Shown one piece after another: positions 12,861 through 48,630 of a DNA stretch of 60,000 bases. The DNA comes from Antedon mediterranea (Eukaryota; Echinodermata; Crinoidea; Comatulida; Antedonidae), in contig NC_092677.1 of NCBI RefSeq assembly GCF_964355755.1, positions 4,595,001 to 4,655,000 on the forward strand. The letters run 5' to 3'. A program made the translations under genes and the position numbers. The notes under the pieces were generated by a model. That model was not told the origin of the DNA. It saw only the letters and a program-made list of their open reading frames with translations, and made no database searches. Every line of letters starts with the position of its first letter. Within the stretch, counting starts at the first letter, position 1.

Positions 12861-14242
12861 TGATCTTGATTTTATAATCTTCATTAAAGTCTTCAATCAT
12901 CAATTATCAGTAATTGTACAGTGCAAAGTGATAAATTACTTATCATTCGTTCATTTCATTGTATTCATTGTGATAATACCTTTAAAGCCAATTGTTAAAG
13001 ATAAGTCAGGATTATGTAGAGGGAGGGGGAGGGGGACAGATAGATGCGGTACAAATTAGATGTACCTTTGAATATATGCCTTCCTCAAATAAACGCTTTC
13101 TCCCCACCCCCTTCTTCCCATAGAACATCATTTTTAATAAACGCCTTCTACTCCTCGAACAATAGTAAATATTAATTGCTGCGTAAAGCTATAATGTATT
13201 TAGAACCAAGTAACATTAACAGCATATTTAGTTCATATTATTGTCGGCCTACATATTCAAGGAATTTGTTCATTTTATAGTAATAATTGATAGAAATATT
13301 TGGAAAGCGTGAATTGTATTAAAAGCATTTGAATTATTTATAATACAATTCACAACTATTAAATAAAGGTAGACTGGTTTATTAAATGGTCTACATATTT
13401 TGTGTTAAGTTTGGTTAAATTTGACATTTTTTCATACAGTTTGTTAGTATTTTTTTTCCTCAAAATACAAAAATCCACTTTTCTAGTCTCAATGTCTATT
13501 TGTGTTTTATTTTTTCCTGCTGCAAAAAATAAATGATTTTCACGCTGCTGCTCTAGCCCGCTATGTCCCATTAGGACTACTCAATCAGAAGCTAAAGCAA
13601 GCAGCAGTTATAGTTCTAAGGACAGACAGTTTTGTGAAAATGGAAACTCCACTATGATTTATTGATTCCAGCTGCTACAGTAGACCCAAAAAACGGCTGG
13701 GAAAGAGTCTATTAGGACATGTCATGCTAAAATTACAAATCCCTATATTCACTGTCAGATATTCATTGAATTATTATCAAAACAGTCCATTAAAGTTTGT
13801 GTTTGTAATAGGATACTTCACAATTGAAATATCTAGGGTGATGAAGTGACCCCCAGATTTGACCTTAGCAATAAAATTAACTAAAGTGACAGAAATTGAG
13901 TATTCACTTCTGTAACAAAAAAGTAATATTTATTCACATATAAAAAATGAAAAGAAACCCCAAAACCATTGTCTGACAGACAATTTAAGTATTTGTTGCT
14001 TTAAATTACATTTTTTTCAGGTAAAATAACTATCTATTATGTGACAATAAAATGACACATTCAAAAACATTTGAAATAAAAAATATTTTTCAATAAGCGA
14101 GCAGCGTTTTTTGTAAGAAATATTTCTTGTTTATTATATAGAAAAATTCCTTTCGATAAAATGAAAGATAAAAGTTGACGGCATTAAAACAACTTTTACT
14201 CAATTGTATGAACCACATTATTATATCTATCTATCTCATTGA

Positions 14243-14590
14243 TTGTCAACATGGACATGTGTATGTACTGTATCATTGTTGTGTTGTCAACATGGACATG
14301 TGTATGTACTGTATCATTGTTGTGTTGTCAACATGGACATGTGTATGTACTGTATCAGTGTTGTGTTGTTGTCAACATGGACATGTGTATGTACTGTATC
14401 ATTGTTGTGTTGTCAACATGGACATGTGTATGTACTGTATCATTGTTGTGTTGTCAACATGGACATGTGTATGTACTGTATCATTGTTGTGTTTTCAACA
14501 TGGACATGTGTATGTACTGTATCATTGTTGTGTTGTTTTCAACATGGACATGTGTATGTTCTGTATCATTGTTGTGTTGTTTTCAAAATG
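14243..14590. repeat. Minisatellite, 41-44 bp unit, eight copies
   Basis: Unit begins GTCAACATGGACATGTGTAT and continues with GTACTGTATCATTGTTGTGT. Unit length is mostly 41 (not a multiple of three), so all three forward frames stay open and cycle through the same three peptides. Not coding. Confidence 0.92.
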
Positions 14591-14783
14591 CCACACAAGA
14601 TATCCTGTAGGCAGTTCCTTTCCTGATTTTGTCCCTGAGTACAGTGTCCTTATTGTGTATTTCTGACGTAAGGCCTGAAAATAGTAAGAGGAAGTGTTTG
14701 GTTTCTTATGTACCTGGAGGTTTGTACTGCTGAAGTGACATCATGTACATTCCATAAGAAATCATGTCAACAGTATTATACAG

Positions 14784-14874
14784 CAGTTAGTAACTGCTGT
14801 TAGTAACTGCAGTTAGTAACTGCAGTTAGTAACTGCAGTTAGTAACTGCTGTTAGTAACTGCAGTTAGTAACTG
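14784..14874. repeat. Tandem palindrome array, 13 bp, seven copies
   Basis: Unit CAGTTAGTAACTG (or CTGTTAGTAACTG), itself an inverted repeat around a central G, repeated seven times without gaps. Confidence 0.92.
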
Positions 14875-15684
14875 CAGTTCGTGTAGTAGCTATATTTGTT
14901 CACTGTAAAAGTATACATTTGATTGTTAGTTTGTTTATAATCTGACAGACATTGTAATAAATTGTTCTTGATTAATAATTGCATAAACGGGTTAAAACAT
15001 TTTTTTAATGTAGTTACAATACTGCAGTAATTGCAGTAGAGTGATTTTTTAAATACATTATCATTGCAACTGAAAGTCTTTTCTCATATTTTTTTTACAA
15101 AAAAAAAAAAATATGTTAAGCCCTTTTTTTTCGTACAAAAGTTTTTTATTCTTTCATTTTAATGTTGACATATCATTTGATAGGTAATAATTATGAACTT
15201 TTAACCTTATATTGTAGTTCTTTTCTTTTTAAATCCCATTCATTGCTAAAGGGTATTATGTAGGCTTACATTAGTAGATGTGATTTAGTACGCTTCACTA
15301 CTGAATTCGCTCAACAGCGAGTGAAAGAAATCGTTAAACTAATACTATAGAGGGGGCTATACAACTTTACTGTATCTTTCATTGTTATAGGTCATTGGAA
15401 TTTGTACTTGGATAAAAATGTAGATAACCTTGTTTGTTGTTATTGTTAAAAGGTACTAAAAGTCTATTTGTGCTGATACCTAAGTTTGTTTAATATTTTT
15501 AAATAATTATTATTGTATTTTAATAGCTCATATTATTAGAATACAAAAATAGAAATATATTAAACAATGTTAGAAACTGATACTTCAAAAGTAAAACATA
15601 ATCTCTACAAAATGTTTTGTCTTTTTATTAATTAGAATTAAATGTTAATTAATTAATTAAATGTTATTTTTATCTTTACAGAAG

Positions 15685-39654
<23,970 letters not shown>

Positions 39655-40080
39655 ACTTCAACTCATGAAACTGAAAAACAATTCCAGAAATATGAAACAA
39701 CTGTAATTTAAAATTCCAGTACATAATAGTTTAGATTTCTGACTTATCCTCTCTTAATGAGGTATGTTTTATATTGTAATAATTAGTGCCTTTAATGTAT
39801 AAATATTTTATACCTGTGAATATGTATGCATCCAAGTATTCAAATGTTATGCAAATATATGTAAGCAAAAACATTTAGATGATTAGAAATTTTATACTGT
39901 TGATATATTATTACATTAGTAATAACGATCTAAGACGTCTTCCTAATTATTGTTGGAGATTTATAGATTTTGTTCAACAAAAACTGTTATTTCTTTTAGA
40001 ACCATGTCTTAGATTTCTTATTGTGAAAAAAAAGATTTTAAGTCTAAATAAACTGAAATAAATTTACATTTTGGCAAAAT
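39655..40080 (+). other. PHLDB 3' UTR (proximal)
   Basis: Non-coding AT-rich sequence after the stop codon, running to the first pair of polyadenylation signals. Further AATAAA-like words beyond 42 kb mean a much longer 3' UTR cannot be excluded. Confidence 0.5.
40047..40062 (+). terminator. Candidate polyadenylation signals (two AATAAA)
   Basis: AATAAA occurs at 40047-40052 and again at 40057-40062, about 395-410 nt after the PHLDB stop. This is the first such pair downstream of the coding region. Confidence 0.45.
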
Positions 40081-40170
40081 GTACTTACGATATAGTAGTT
40101 AATCAGTTTTAAATTGTAAAAACAATATATGTATAAGTTAAAATTACTAGATACTAAACTTTTTCACTAA

Positions 40171-40690
40171 GCTCTTTTCTCAAGGGGTCAGGTCATATAA
40201 GATTTCTCTCAAGGGTCAGGTCATAAGCTCTTCTCTCAAGGGTCAGGTCATGTAAGCTCTAATTCCCTCATGGGTCAGGTCATCTAAGCTCTAATTCTCT
40301 CATGGGTCAGGTCATATAAGCTCTAATTCTCTCATGGGTCAGGTCATGTAAGCTCTAATTCTCTCATGGGTCAGGTCATATAAGCTCTAATTCTCTCATG
40401 GGTCAGGTCATGTAAGCTCTAATTCTCTCATGGGTCAGGTCATATAAGCTCTAATTCTCTCATGGGTCAGGTCATATAAGCTCTAATTCTCTCATGGGTC
40501 AGGTCATATAAGCTCTAATTCTCTCATGGGTCAGGTCATATAAGCTCTAATTCTCTCATGGGTCAGGTCATATAAGCTATTTTCTTAAAGGTCATATAAT
40601 TTAAGCTCTTCCCTCAAAGGCCAAGCCATACACTGTAAGCTCTCTCTTTGGGCAGTCAGAACATGTAAGCTGTTCTTCCAAGGGTCAGGT
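40171..40690. repeat. Minisatellite, 32 bp, about 14 copies, downstream of PHLDB
   Basis: Unit CTCATGGGTCAGGTCATATA followed by AGCTCTAATTCT. The core copies (40250-40570) are nearly identical; the flanking ones are degenerate. It starts about 110 bp beyond the proximal polyadenylation signals. Confidence 0.93.
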
Positions 40691-41619
40691 CAGATAAACT
40701 TTACCAGACTGGTAAACTATATAGACTGCTCAATTACTACAATTGCCCAAAAGTAATATGCCTGAATTCTACAGGATTTCTTCTCTATATAAAATGCATG
40801 CACTTATAGATTGATACTTAATTTCAGACTAAATATTTTAAGCGATACAAGCTACCTTGACCAAGTCAGTTAGGTGAAAAATGATTTTATCAAATACAAT
40901 TCAATAAATGTACTTATAATCGTTTTAGCTGATACAATTTTAATTTTTTGTTTTAGTTTTAGAAATGCTTCTGCAATTTTAAATGTTCTTAGTTTCTCTA
41001 TTCTCTTTTATGATTTCTAAACAGTTATATAATAATTGTTTAAAATTGTGTTAGATAATTTTATATCAGCTAAACTTGCTGTGTGTACTGTAATACATGT
41101 ATTCTATTATTAATTAATTGATAATATTAATCACTGTTATATCTGAAATGCATTACTCTTTGATGGAATTGTAAAAATAATTATCCTTTTTTTTCTTATT
41201 TGTGACCTGATAACGATTGTATGTTTTTTGTTTGAATCATATTAATGAATTATAAAGAAAGATGTACATCCATATTAATCTGCCAGTTAATTTGTATGTA
41301 TGCTTATTTTTCAAAGTTCAATTCTATCACTAACTAATTCAAAACTATTTATGCATTTAATTTTTTATTCATTTAAATGCTATCAATCAAATTTAGAACC
41401 CATCAAATTTTTTACCAGGAAATTAGTTATGATTTTTATCATGTCTGGTCGACTCTCGAAGACAGCTTTGACAAAAACATGCTGGTGTCTTTTTCAGCTG
41501 GCGTCTGTAAGATATAGTCAGATCAGGTAGATGCTATGTCATTTTCAGTACCATTCATTACATAGTCATCAATTAGTTCTGTTTAAATGTTATTGTATTC
41601 ATGATTTAGGGTACGATCC

Positions 41620-41815
41620 ATATGGAGTAGAACTCGGAGGAGACACATTTGTGACACAACAGGGTGTTCCCTGTTAATATAGGTGTCCCCTGAATAGAGG
41701 TTGGACCAGTGTTAAACTGTATTTCCTTTTGATTGTTTTATACGAAAGTATCCCATTAACAGGGGTGTCCCCTGAATAGGGGTATCCCAAAGAAGTGGTT
41801 CTATTTGAAATATTT
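41620..41815. repeat. Dispersed GTGTCCCCT-type repeat, copy downstream of PHLDB
   Basis: AGGTGTCCCCTGAATAGAGG, GACCAGTGTTAAAC and a second GGGGTGTCCCCTGAATAGGG are shared with 33985-34420. Confidence 0.5.
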
Positions 41816-42243
41816 TTCTAATATGTTTATTAGTTTTATACTTACTATTAATATTTTTTATTTGTATCTATAGTTCAAGCAAAGTGCACGCTGCATATGT
41901 CACCCTTTTGCTCAGTCAGAATTATTGTATTTTTTTTCCTGTAAATGGTGCTTGTCTCATGTATGATTTTAGAAAATGTTAAATATTAATATCACATGTA
42001 CTTATTTGTAGAATAAAATACAACTTATTAGGTATAAACAAGTGTTTAATGAAAATTTGTATTCATGATTAGTTAATAATAACCATTATTGTATTATTTA
42101 AATCAGGTCATTTAATATTATAATTATATAATATATTATTTCATATAATAATAATTGATTGTATTTATACAATTATGTTGCATTGTTCTGAAACTCAGTG
42201 TATGATGAAGGCTATAGAGAATGAAACAAGACCCGACTCAAAT

Positions 42244-42403
42244 CTAAAGCTCTGTCCACACTAACAAACTTTATGTGACAAACAAATGTGATGTTCCCAT
42301 ATATGAACATGATAATGTCATATCACTACCATATTTGGGCATAACACTACCATATTTTAGAAATTTTTTTGTCAAAATAGTTTGATAGTTTGACAGAGCT
42401 TAA
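42244..42403. mobile_element. MITE family A, copy 12 (downstream of PHLDB)
   Basis: TAAAGCTCTGTCCACACTAA to TTTGATAGTTTGACAGAGCT; diverged but complete. Confidence 0.68.
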
Positions 42404-43070
42404 AAGTAACATAATTACCCCAAAAAATTCTTCTTCAACAAAAATGTTTAAAATCAATCATTGTTATAATTAGTCACAGCAGTTTTCTTTTACAAAATCC
42501 ATGTATAATAATTTGAATGTAAAAATATTCTGTATATAATATTTTAATGTTGATTATGATATCTGTACAGTATTTTATATGTGATAATATTCATTTCTGT
42601 ATTTTATTATTATTATCTGTTTTAACCAGTATGTTGAATTATGCTAATTTTCAAACTATTCTTTTACTGCTTGACAGTGTTTCAGTATTCATTTTTTGCA
42701 TGGTTTTAATGTTCAATTGGCTGATTATATCGCTATTTTTTATGTAAATGATTGTACCATTATGATCCTATTCAATTTAAAGTGTTTAGTGTCATTAAAC
42801 TGTCTTATTCAAATCCAAAGCTGTCTTAAAAAAGTAAACATGTTATTCTTGCATTATGTTCTAATATGGGTACAAGATCCAAGCATTTCTGAGAAGTTAT
42901 TAGATTTTTTAAACGGAGGAGCGCTCTGTCAAAAATTGATTTCAAAATGTAGATCATAATTTCATTTTAGCTGTAAAAATATGAAGTGTGTCATAAGCAC
43001 AACCCCCTACCAGAGTAAATACTCAAACACATACAATAAAAATATTATAGTAGGCCAAAATCTAAAATAA

Positions 43071-43887
43071 AAAATAGAGGGCGCTATAGACAATTCATTC
43101 ATGCATGCAATTTATACTTTAATTTGAATCCTCAATATTACCAACATTTGGACCCTGTTGATAATATTTTGGGTTGGGTGTGGGCTATGGCAACATAAAT
43201 TGTTTTAGACTTTATTTGGTTTAAGTAATGCTTGCTAGTTGCGAGGTTAAACCCAGATACTCTCTGACCAATCAAATATCAGAATGTCTGATAACTTTTA
43301 ACCAATCAAATACCAGCATCAAAAGTACATATTCAAGGTTGACAAAGACATAAAGTACAATGATTTATTCCAATTAGATTTTAAAATTAGAATTTTCATT
43401 TATGGACATACTTAGCCCACCAATTGAGCAAGTGTCGTTTATAATTCTTATTTTCTGATAAGCTATTTTTATGCATAATTTACCATGTGAAGTATTATTA
43501 TTTTATATTATTATGTTAAAATGAAATAAACATACAAATATAAAAGATTATTGAAAGATGTGGTTCAGTATTGCGATTTTTTTTTAATTGTTTTAATTTT
43601 TATTGTGGTTTGTGAAAATTATCATTATTTTTATTAATTATTTTGTTTTTATCTTGATTGTATTATTGATGTTTTTATGTTCTTGTGAATATTACAATTT
43701 ATTAAAAGAATGCAGAACATAATGTTACTTTAATTGTTGGTGTATTATTATAATATTAATGTATATAAATTAAAAAATAAACCTTTAAATTATATTATTA
43801 TTTAAATGTACGACTTACATCATACAGCTTTGCAATCGAGCAGCTGTCTCTGATAAACATTAAAACAAGTCTAGCGCCCTCTATTTT
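43071..43887. repeat. Inverted-repeat-bounded segment (817 bp)
   Basis: AAAATAGAGGGCGCTATAGAC at the left and GTCTAGCGCCCTCTATTTT at the right are inverted copies apart from two extra bases on the left. The interior is AT-rich with no convincing ORF. Could be a non-autonomous DNA transposon or a chance pair of a dispersed GCGCCCTCT word. Confidence 0.4.
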
Positions 43888-44487
43888 GTCAAGTTTTGGT
43901 ACGCCTATAAATTATCCGAGAGTAACAATTTACAATGATGAATTTCGTATGATAGATGTTTGTGTAGGCTTATTGTACGGAAATGTTTGGCAATACCAGG
44001 AAAGAGTGAATCTTATTTTTTTATGGCAAAATAAAACTATCACTGACATATCAAAACGTTTTTCTTCATTATTTGTAATCACCAAAATTATTTAAAAGAA
44101 AATCGTTATAGGTTACATGTGCATAATAGCTGAAATATACAATTGACTGCTGTATTATCATATCTTTTAAATATTAGGCCTCTAAAAATAAAATCATCAC
44201 CAGTATTTAGGCCTACTATTAATCTGATGTCTTCGTATGACCACATACATATTTCGGCATTATCACCATTATCACCTTAGTTACAATTATCAACTTTTAT
44301 TTGCATTGCATGCTTTTTCCAACAACCAAATTGTATATACACAGACTATAATATTATTATATTATTATTAAACATCACCCAGGCCTCAGTAGGCCAGCCC
44401 TTATGTGTCTTTAACCATTATTAAGTATGATTGTGCAGTAAATTTACGGCAATCTAACAGTAAGTAGTATTAGTGAACACACTCTAA

Positions 44488-44690
44488 ATCGTGGTTCCCA
44501 CTAGAACGCAACGCAGCGACGTATCGCCGCAAAGTGCTGTATTGCGTAATCACAACTGGGAATCGACGACGCAATAGTGCTGCAAACATCGCAGGTTTGA
44601 TTTCACGTAGACAGGGGCAAACACAATTATTGGAAGGGCATTTTCTTACGTTGCGTAGGTTGCGTTGCGTCGCTAGTGGGAACCAAGCAT
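44488..44690. mobile_element. MITE family B
   Basis: Ends GTGGTTCCCACTAGAACGC and GCGTCGCTAGTGGGAACCA, about 200 bp, matching the copy at 15985. It lies just upstream of the candidate promoter at 44.9 kb. Confidence 0.75.
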
Positions 44691-44869
44691 AAGAATTCCC
44701 GCCGTCCGATCAATTAATAAACATTATATTATGTCTATTACATGGCGTCGGTGCTGTTAAATTTATCTTTGAACTTAGGCCCTATAACATAGATGATGGG
44801 GGGGGGGATTAGTTGATCCAACAGAAAACTTTTCAAGGTACGTACAAATGCAAAGAATATTCTTGGTAT

Positions 44870-45021
44870 GCCACCGGTTAGATCCGGTTTAGAATACGCG
44901 CCGGATGTTGCAGACGACTAGATTAGCCAATCAGCACAAAGTATTTGCTAATTAACATACTAAGTTGCCCCAGCTTTGGGCCATTTTGGAAGAAGACGAC
45001 GAAGAGAAGACTGCGGCGAGA
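44870..45021 (+). promoter_or_regulatory. Candidate promoter / 5' UTR with CCAAT box
   Basis: GATTAGCCAATCAGCA at 44921-44936 is a textbook NF-Y site (CCAAT at 44927-44931). It is preceded by CG-rich sequence (GAATACGCGCCGGATG) and followed by a purine-rich leader with several CpGs leading to the ATG at 45022. No TATA box was seen. The CpG density contrasts with the depleted flanks. Confidence 0.35.
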
Positions 45022-45052
45022 ATGGTGCCCGACGAAAAAGAGATGGCAATAG
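45022..45052 (+). CDS. Candidate first coding exon of an unidentified second gene
   Basis: ATG at 45022 in good context (GAGAATGG) codes MVPDEKEMAI plus one base, ending at the donor GTAGGT (45053). The frame is open back to a stop at 44953. The flank is unusually CpG-containing for this window and has a CCAAT box about 95 bp upstream. I do not recognise the peptide. No downstream exon was found with confidence; the gene would have to run into or across the satellite. A chance resemblance is possible. Confidence 0.35.
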
Positions 45053-46399
45053 GTAGGTGTTATATTTTGTTTAAAAATATACACTATTTGACCATAATTC
45101 CTGCCTTTGACAACTTTAATTATAACATAGTATTATACAGAAATTTTGTAACATAAATTAGTGGTTAAATAAATCGAATTCGACCAATTTATACAGTTTT
45201 AAACTGAGCTAAAGTATTTACTCAACAATGTTACTCTGCTGTTCCGCTACTTGTCCATTCCATCTCTTCTCACTTCGTATGGAACTCTTATTGAAACATA
45301 ATTATACACATTTATGATAAAATGTAGATTTTGTGTTACCAGAGTTCCTTTCAATGTTATTTTGAATCTTTTACAACCAGTTACAAAATGTTTTCGCCGT
45401 AAATATTCTCTTCCAAAACCGACCACACAACGTTGATTGAACGACGACATTTTGGTCTTTACTTGAACCATACCTAGTTCTAATTCAATTTTAATGAAAC
45501 ATTAATTATTTTATTTATTTATTGACATTCATAATCTAGGATGTATAAAATACATAATAATGTATAATTGTGTAAATAATTAGCGGATTGTTTTGCGTGT
45601 TTTGTGGTTAGTTTTATCGTGCATTTCGAAAATTTTTCCCACAGTTTCTGAAATCATGGGTTCATTTATTGTTCGTTTTAATTTTGGTTTTTGGTGCTAC
45701 TATATTTGTGTTTTTATTTGAATACCTGATACTGTTTTTTTAAAATAATTTGATATGCCTAGGTAGATGAATTTTAGTGATTTTTTTAATAGCCTCTTTG
45801 TAAAAAGAGTTGTTGCATAGGCCTACATTCTTTATTTACATAAACAGCTGAGCTATCAAATCCAAACTTAATTCAACCAATTTTTTCTCCTTTTTGTAAT
45901 TTATTCTAATAACTGAGTTAGGCCTAAGTATTGAATTTTGTAGACAATTTTATATATGCTTTAAATTTTTTATTTATCATTTTCTAGGCCAAAGTTTACC
46001 ATAATAGTAGGCCTATGATATGGTTTTTCTTGGGGTCCTCCTTGGTACCCTCATGTCTGCAGGATGTTTTTAGATATTTTATCTATCAAAAAAAATACAA
46101 ATTCTACTTTATTTTTAAAATTCTCAGTTATTGAATGTTTTAAATACATATCTTAAATTAATTTATATATTGCCTTTACTATTTTTATGGTTATTTTTAT
46201 TATGTAAATTTTAAGAATGTTTACAAGCTAAAATTCTTTTGCAGGTCTGACTTCAAATTTAAACAACGGTAATACGTTATAAAATTTAACACTTTTGGTC
46301 ATTTATGTTGGTCTACTGTAGTCTCTTTGCTCTCCGACCATTTGAAGATGTTACAGCACTACACGACATCTTTTTACGCTATTCATAAAAAAAAGTTTT
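45053..46399. other. AT-rich stretch, no gene supported
   Basis: Would be intron 1 of the candidate gene at 45022. A minus-strand frame at 45471-45247 (74 codons, basic) has no known relative and no splice context. Confidence 0.35.
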
Positions 46400-46574
46400 T
46401 TGGCCTAGATGTTTTGCACGTTCCGGCCTAGATGTTGATTTTGGGTGTTCCGGCCTAGATGTTGATTTTGGGTGTTCCGGCCTAGATGTTTATTTTTTGT
46501 TTTCCGGCCTAGATGTTTTATTTTTGTGTGTTCCGGCCTAGATGTTGTTTTTTTTGTGTTCCGGCCTAGATGTT
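46400..46574. repeat. Minisatellite, 23-29 bp, seven copies
   Basis: Core TTCCGGCCTAGATGTT, followed by a variable T-rich spacer (ATTTTGGGTG, TTTTTTGTG and similar). Confidence 0.88.
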
Positions 46575-47739
46575 TTTATGAAGACACCAAAGTAAGACCT
46601 AACCAATACAACCACAAAACTAACATATAGATATTGCAAATATTTAAAATATCTATGTGTTAATTTGTGGTTATTCCTTTACAGATGACTAACACTATTA
46701 GAATAAGTTTATTCACAGATTGATGCTATTCTGTTTTACCCCTCCTCCCATCCACATACAAACATTATACAATATATTATATACAATCTATTATAATATA
46801 AAATATATATTTGTATGTGTAGCCTATTGTTGTATCATGCATTGGTAGGTTAGAAATGTTATTTATTATGTTACAAATGTAGTCTGATAATGTGTTATAT
46901 GCTTGTATTTCAATTAAATTATTAGATATTTATAAGTTTAACTTGTACTAAAGTTTCATTTTATAATGTACAATGTAGTATGTATTTTAGTATCATCTTG
47001 AAGTATATAAGTATGTTTGTATATCTGTTTACATAGTATTGTATAATAATACACATTATGTTATAATGTATAACATTTTTTATATTATTCATACAATATT
47101 TATCATATTTTATATTATACTATTATATATGCTTGTATTATAGTGCATTTGTTTCAGTAACTAACACATTAACAGATTGAGGATGCCACCTGTATGACAG
47201 TCTTTGGAGCTACACAGTTTTGATTTCTATTTTTATGCATATTTTATGATTAAACTGATTATAATTGCATTATTATATGAAATGTTTAAATTACATCAGC
47301 GTCACTCATTATACACAATTGTAAGTCAGTAAACAATAAGTTACAAACATCCATCATGTTCAACATAGTATAGAACAATTGTAAGAGTAAGTTAAATGGA
47401 ACACCATCATGTACACATTGTTTTTACAATTGTAAGTAGTTAAGACATACTAAATATTAAATGATGTATACAATTGTAAGATGATTATAACACTTAGATA
47501 ATGCATGATACAACCCCAGTTGTGCATCCCCCCTCCCTCTATTCCCTTGCACACTGGTTTTTACCCTATGGAAATGGAAGCACAAAGGTAGGTACTAACG
47601 CAGCAAGACATCGCTTCAAGCATCCAAGCATCAAACCAAGTAAGATTTTGTAACTAGCTGTTAGGGACTGTCTGCGGTTTCAAATGTAGCCCCAGCTACT
47701 AATGGTTAAAATTGACTTTCCTTTATGTTTTAGAGTTAA
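46575..47739. other. AT-rich stretch between two tandem arrays
   Basis: Mostly TA-rich. Around 47566-47640, ATGGAAATGGAAGCACAAAG is followed by GTAGGT, then GCAG and a later GTAAGA. This resembles small exons but is too short to support. Confidence 0.3.
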
Positions 47740-48630
47740 GTAGTGGATCGTGAAAATTCATATAGAAATAAATTTTATTTAAATGGTTGTCTGTGTCTTT
47801 TATTTTATTTAACTCTACCTAATTTCTTTCACAGGATCGCGAATTTATTTTGAATAAATTTTTTTTCAAATGGTTGTCTGTGTCTTTTATTTAACCAAAT
47901 TCTACCTATTTCTTTCACAGGATCGCAAATTTATTTTGAAATAAATGTTTTTAAATTGGTGTCTGTGTCTTTTATTTGATCAAACTGCCTAATTTCTTTC
48001 ACAATATTGTGAATTTATTTTTTAAATGGTTGTCCCGTGTCTTTTTTTTTATTCAATTAAATTCTACCTATTTCTTTCACAGAATCGCGAATTTAATTTG
48101 GAAATAAATTTTTTTAAATGGTTGTCCGTGTCTTTTATTTTATCCAACTCTACACAATTTCTTACACAGGATCGCAAATTTATTTTGAAATAAATTTTTT
48201 TAAATGGTTGTCGGTCTTTTATTTCATCAAATTTCTACCTAATTTCTTTCACAAGATCGCAGGTTTATTTTGAAATAAATGTTTTTAAATTGGTGTCTGT
48301 GTCTTTTATTTGATCAAACTGCCTAATTTCTTTCACAATATCGCGAATTTATTTTTTAAATGATTGTCGTGTGTCTTTTATTTTATTAAATTCTACCGAA
48401 TTTCTTTCACAGGATCGCAAATTTATTTTGAATAAAATTTTTTTAAATGGTGTCCGTGTCTTTTATTTTACTAAAACTCTACCTAATTTCTTTCACAGGA
48501 TTGAAAATATATTTTGAAATAAATTTGTTTTAAATGGTTGTCATGTGTCTTTTATTTTATTAAATTCCACCGAATTTCTTTCACAGGATCGCGAATTTAT
48601 TTTGAAATAAATTGTTTTAGATTTGTCTTA
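47740..48630. repeat. Tandem array, about 80-95 bp, ten copies, each with an acceptor-like motif
   Basis: Each unit holds AAATGGTTGTCTGTGTCTTT, TATTTTATT, CTACC(T/G)AATTTCTTTCACAG and GATCGCGAATTTATTTTGAA. Six of the ten keep an intact CACAG after the pyrimidine run. Not coding: stops occur in all frames of each unit. Confidence 0.88.

Larger units (their letters stand above)
6183..15681 (+). other. Intergenic or PHLDB 5' intron, repeats only
   Basis: If the 6108 exon is real, this is a 9.5-kb intron. Apart from the MITEs and tandem arrays listed separately, 6183-7514, 8406-9311, 9513-11148, 11753-12635, 12861-14242 and 14875-15681 hold AT-rich sequence with no supported gene. A minus-strand frame at 12049-11864 has a hydrophobic N-terminus but no other support. 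Confidence 0.5.
40691..44487. other. Downstream intergenic or distal 3' UTR
   Basis: AT-rich. Holds MITE copy 12, the GTGTCC repeat and the inverted-repeat segment listed separately. Open frames at 42547-42959 and 43886-44095 are short and unrecognised. Confidence 0.5.

Noticed and set aside
14175-14666. Cys/His-rich protein of 163 codons
   Set aside because: Entirely a 41-bp minisatellite open in all three frames.
45247-45471. Basic 74-codon minus-strand frame
   Set aside because: No family resemblance, no splice or promoter context, and it would overlap the candidate intron on the other strand.
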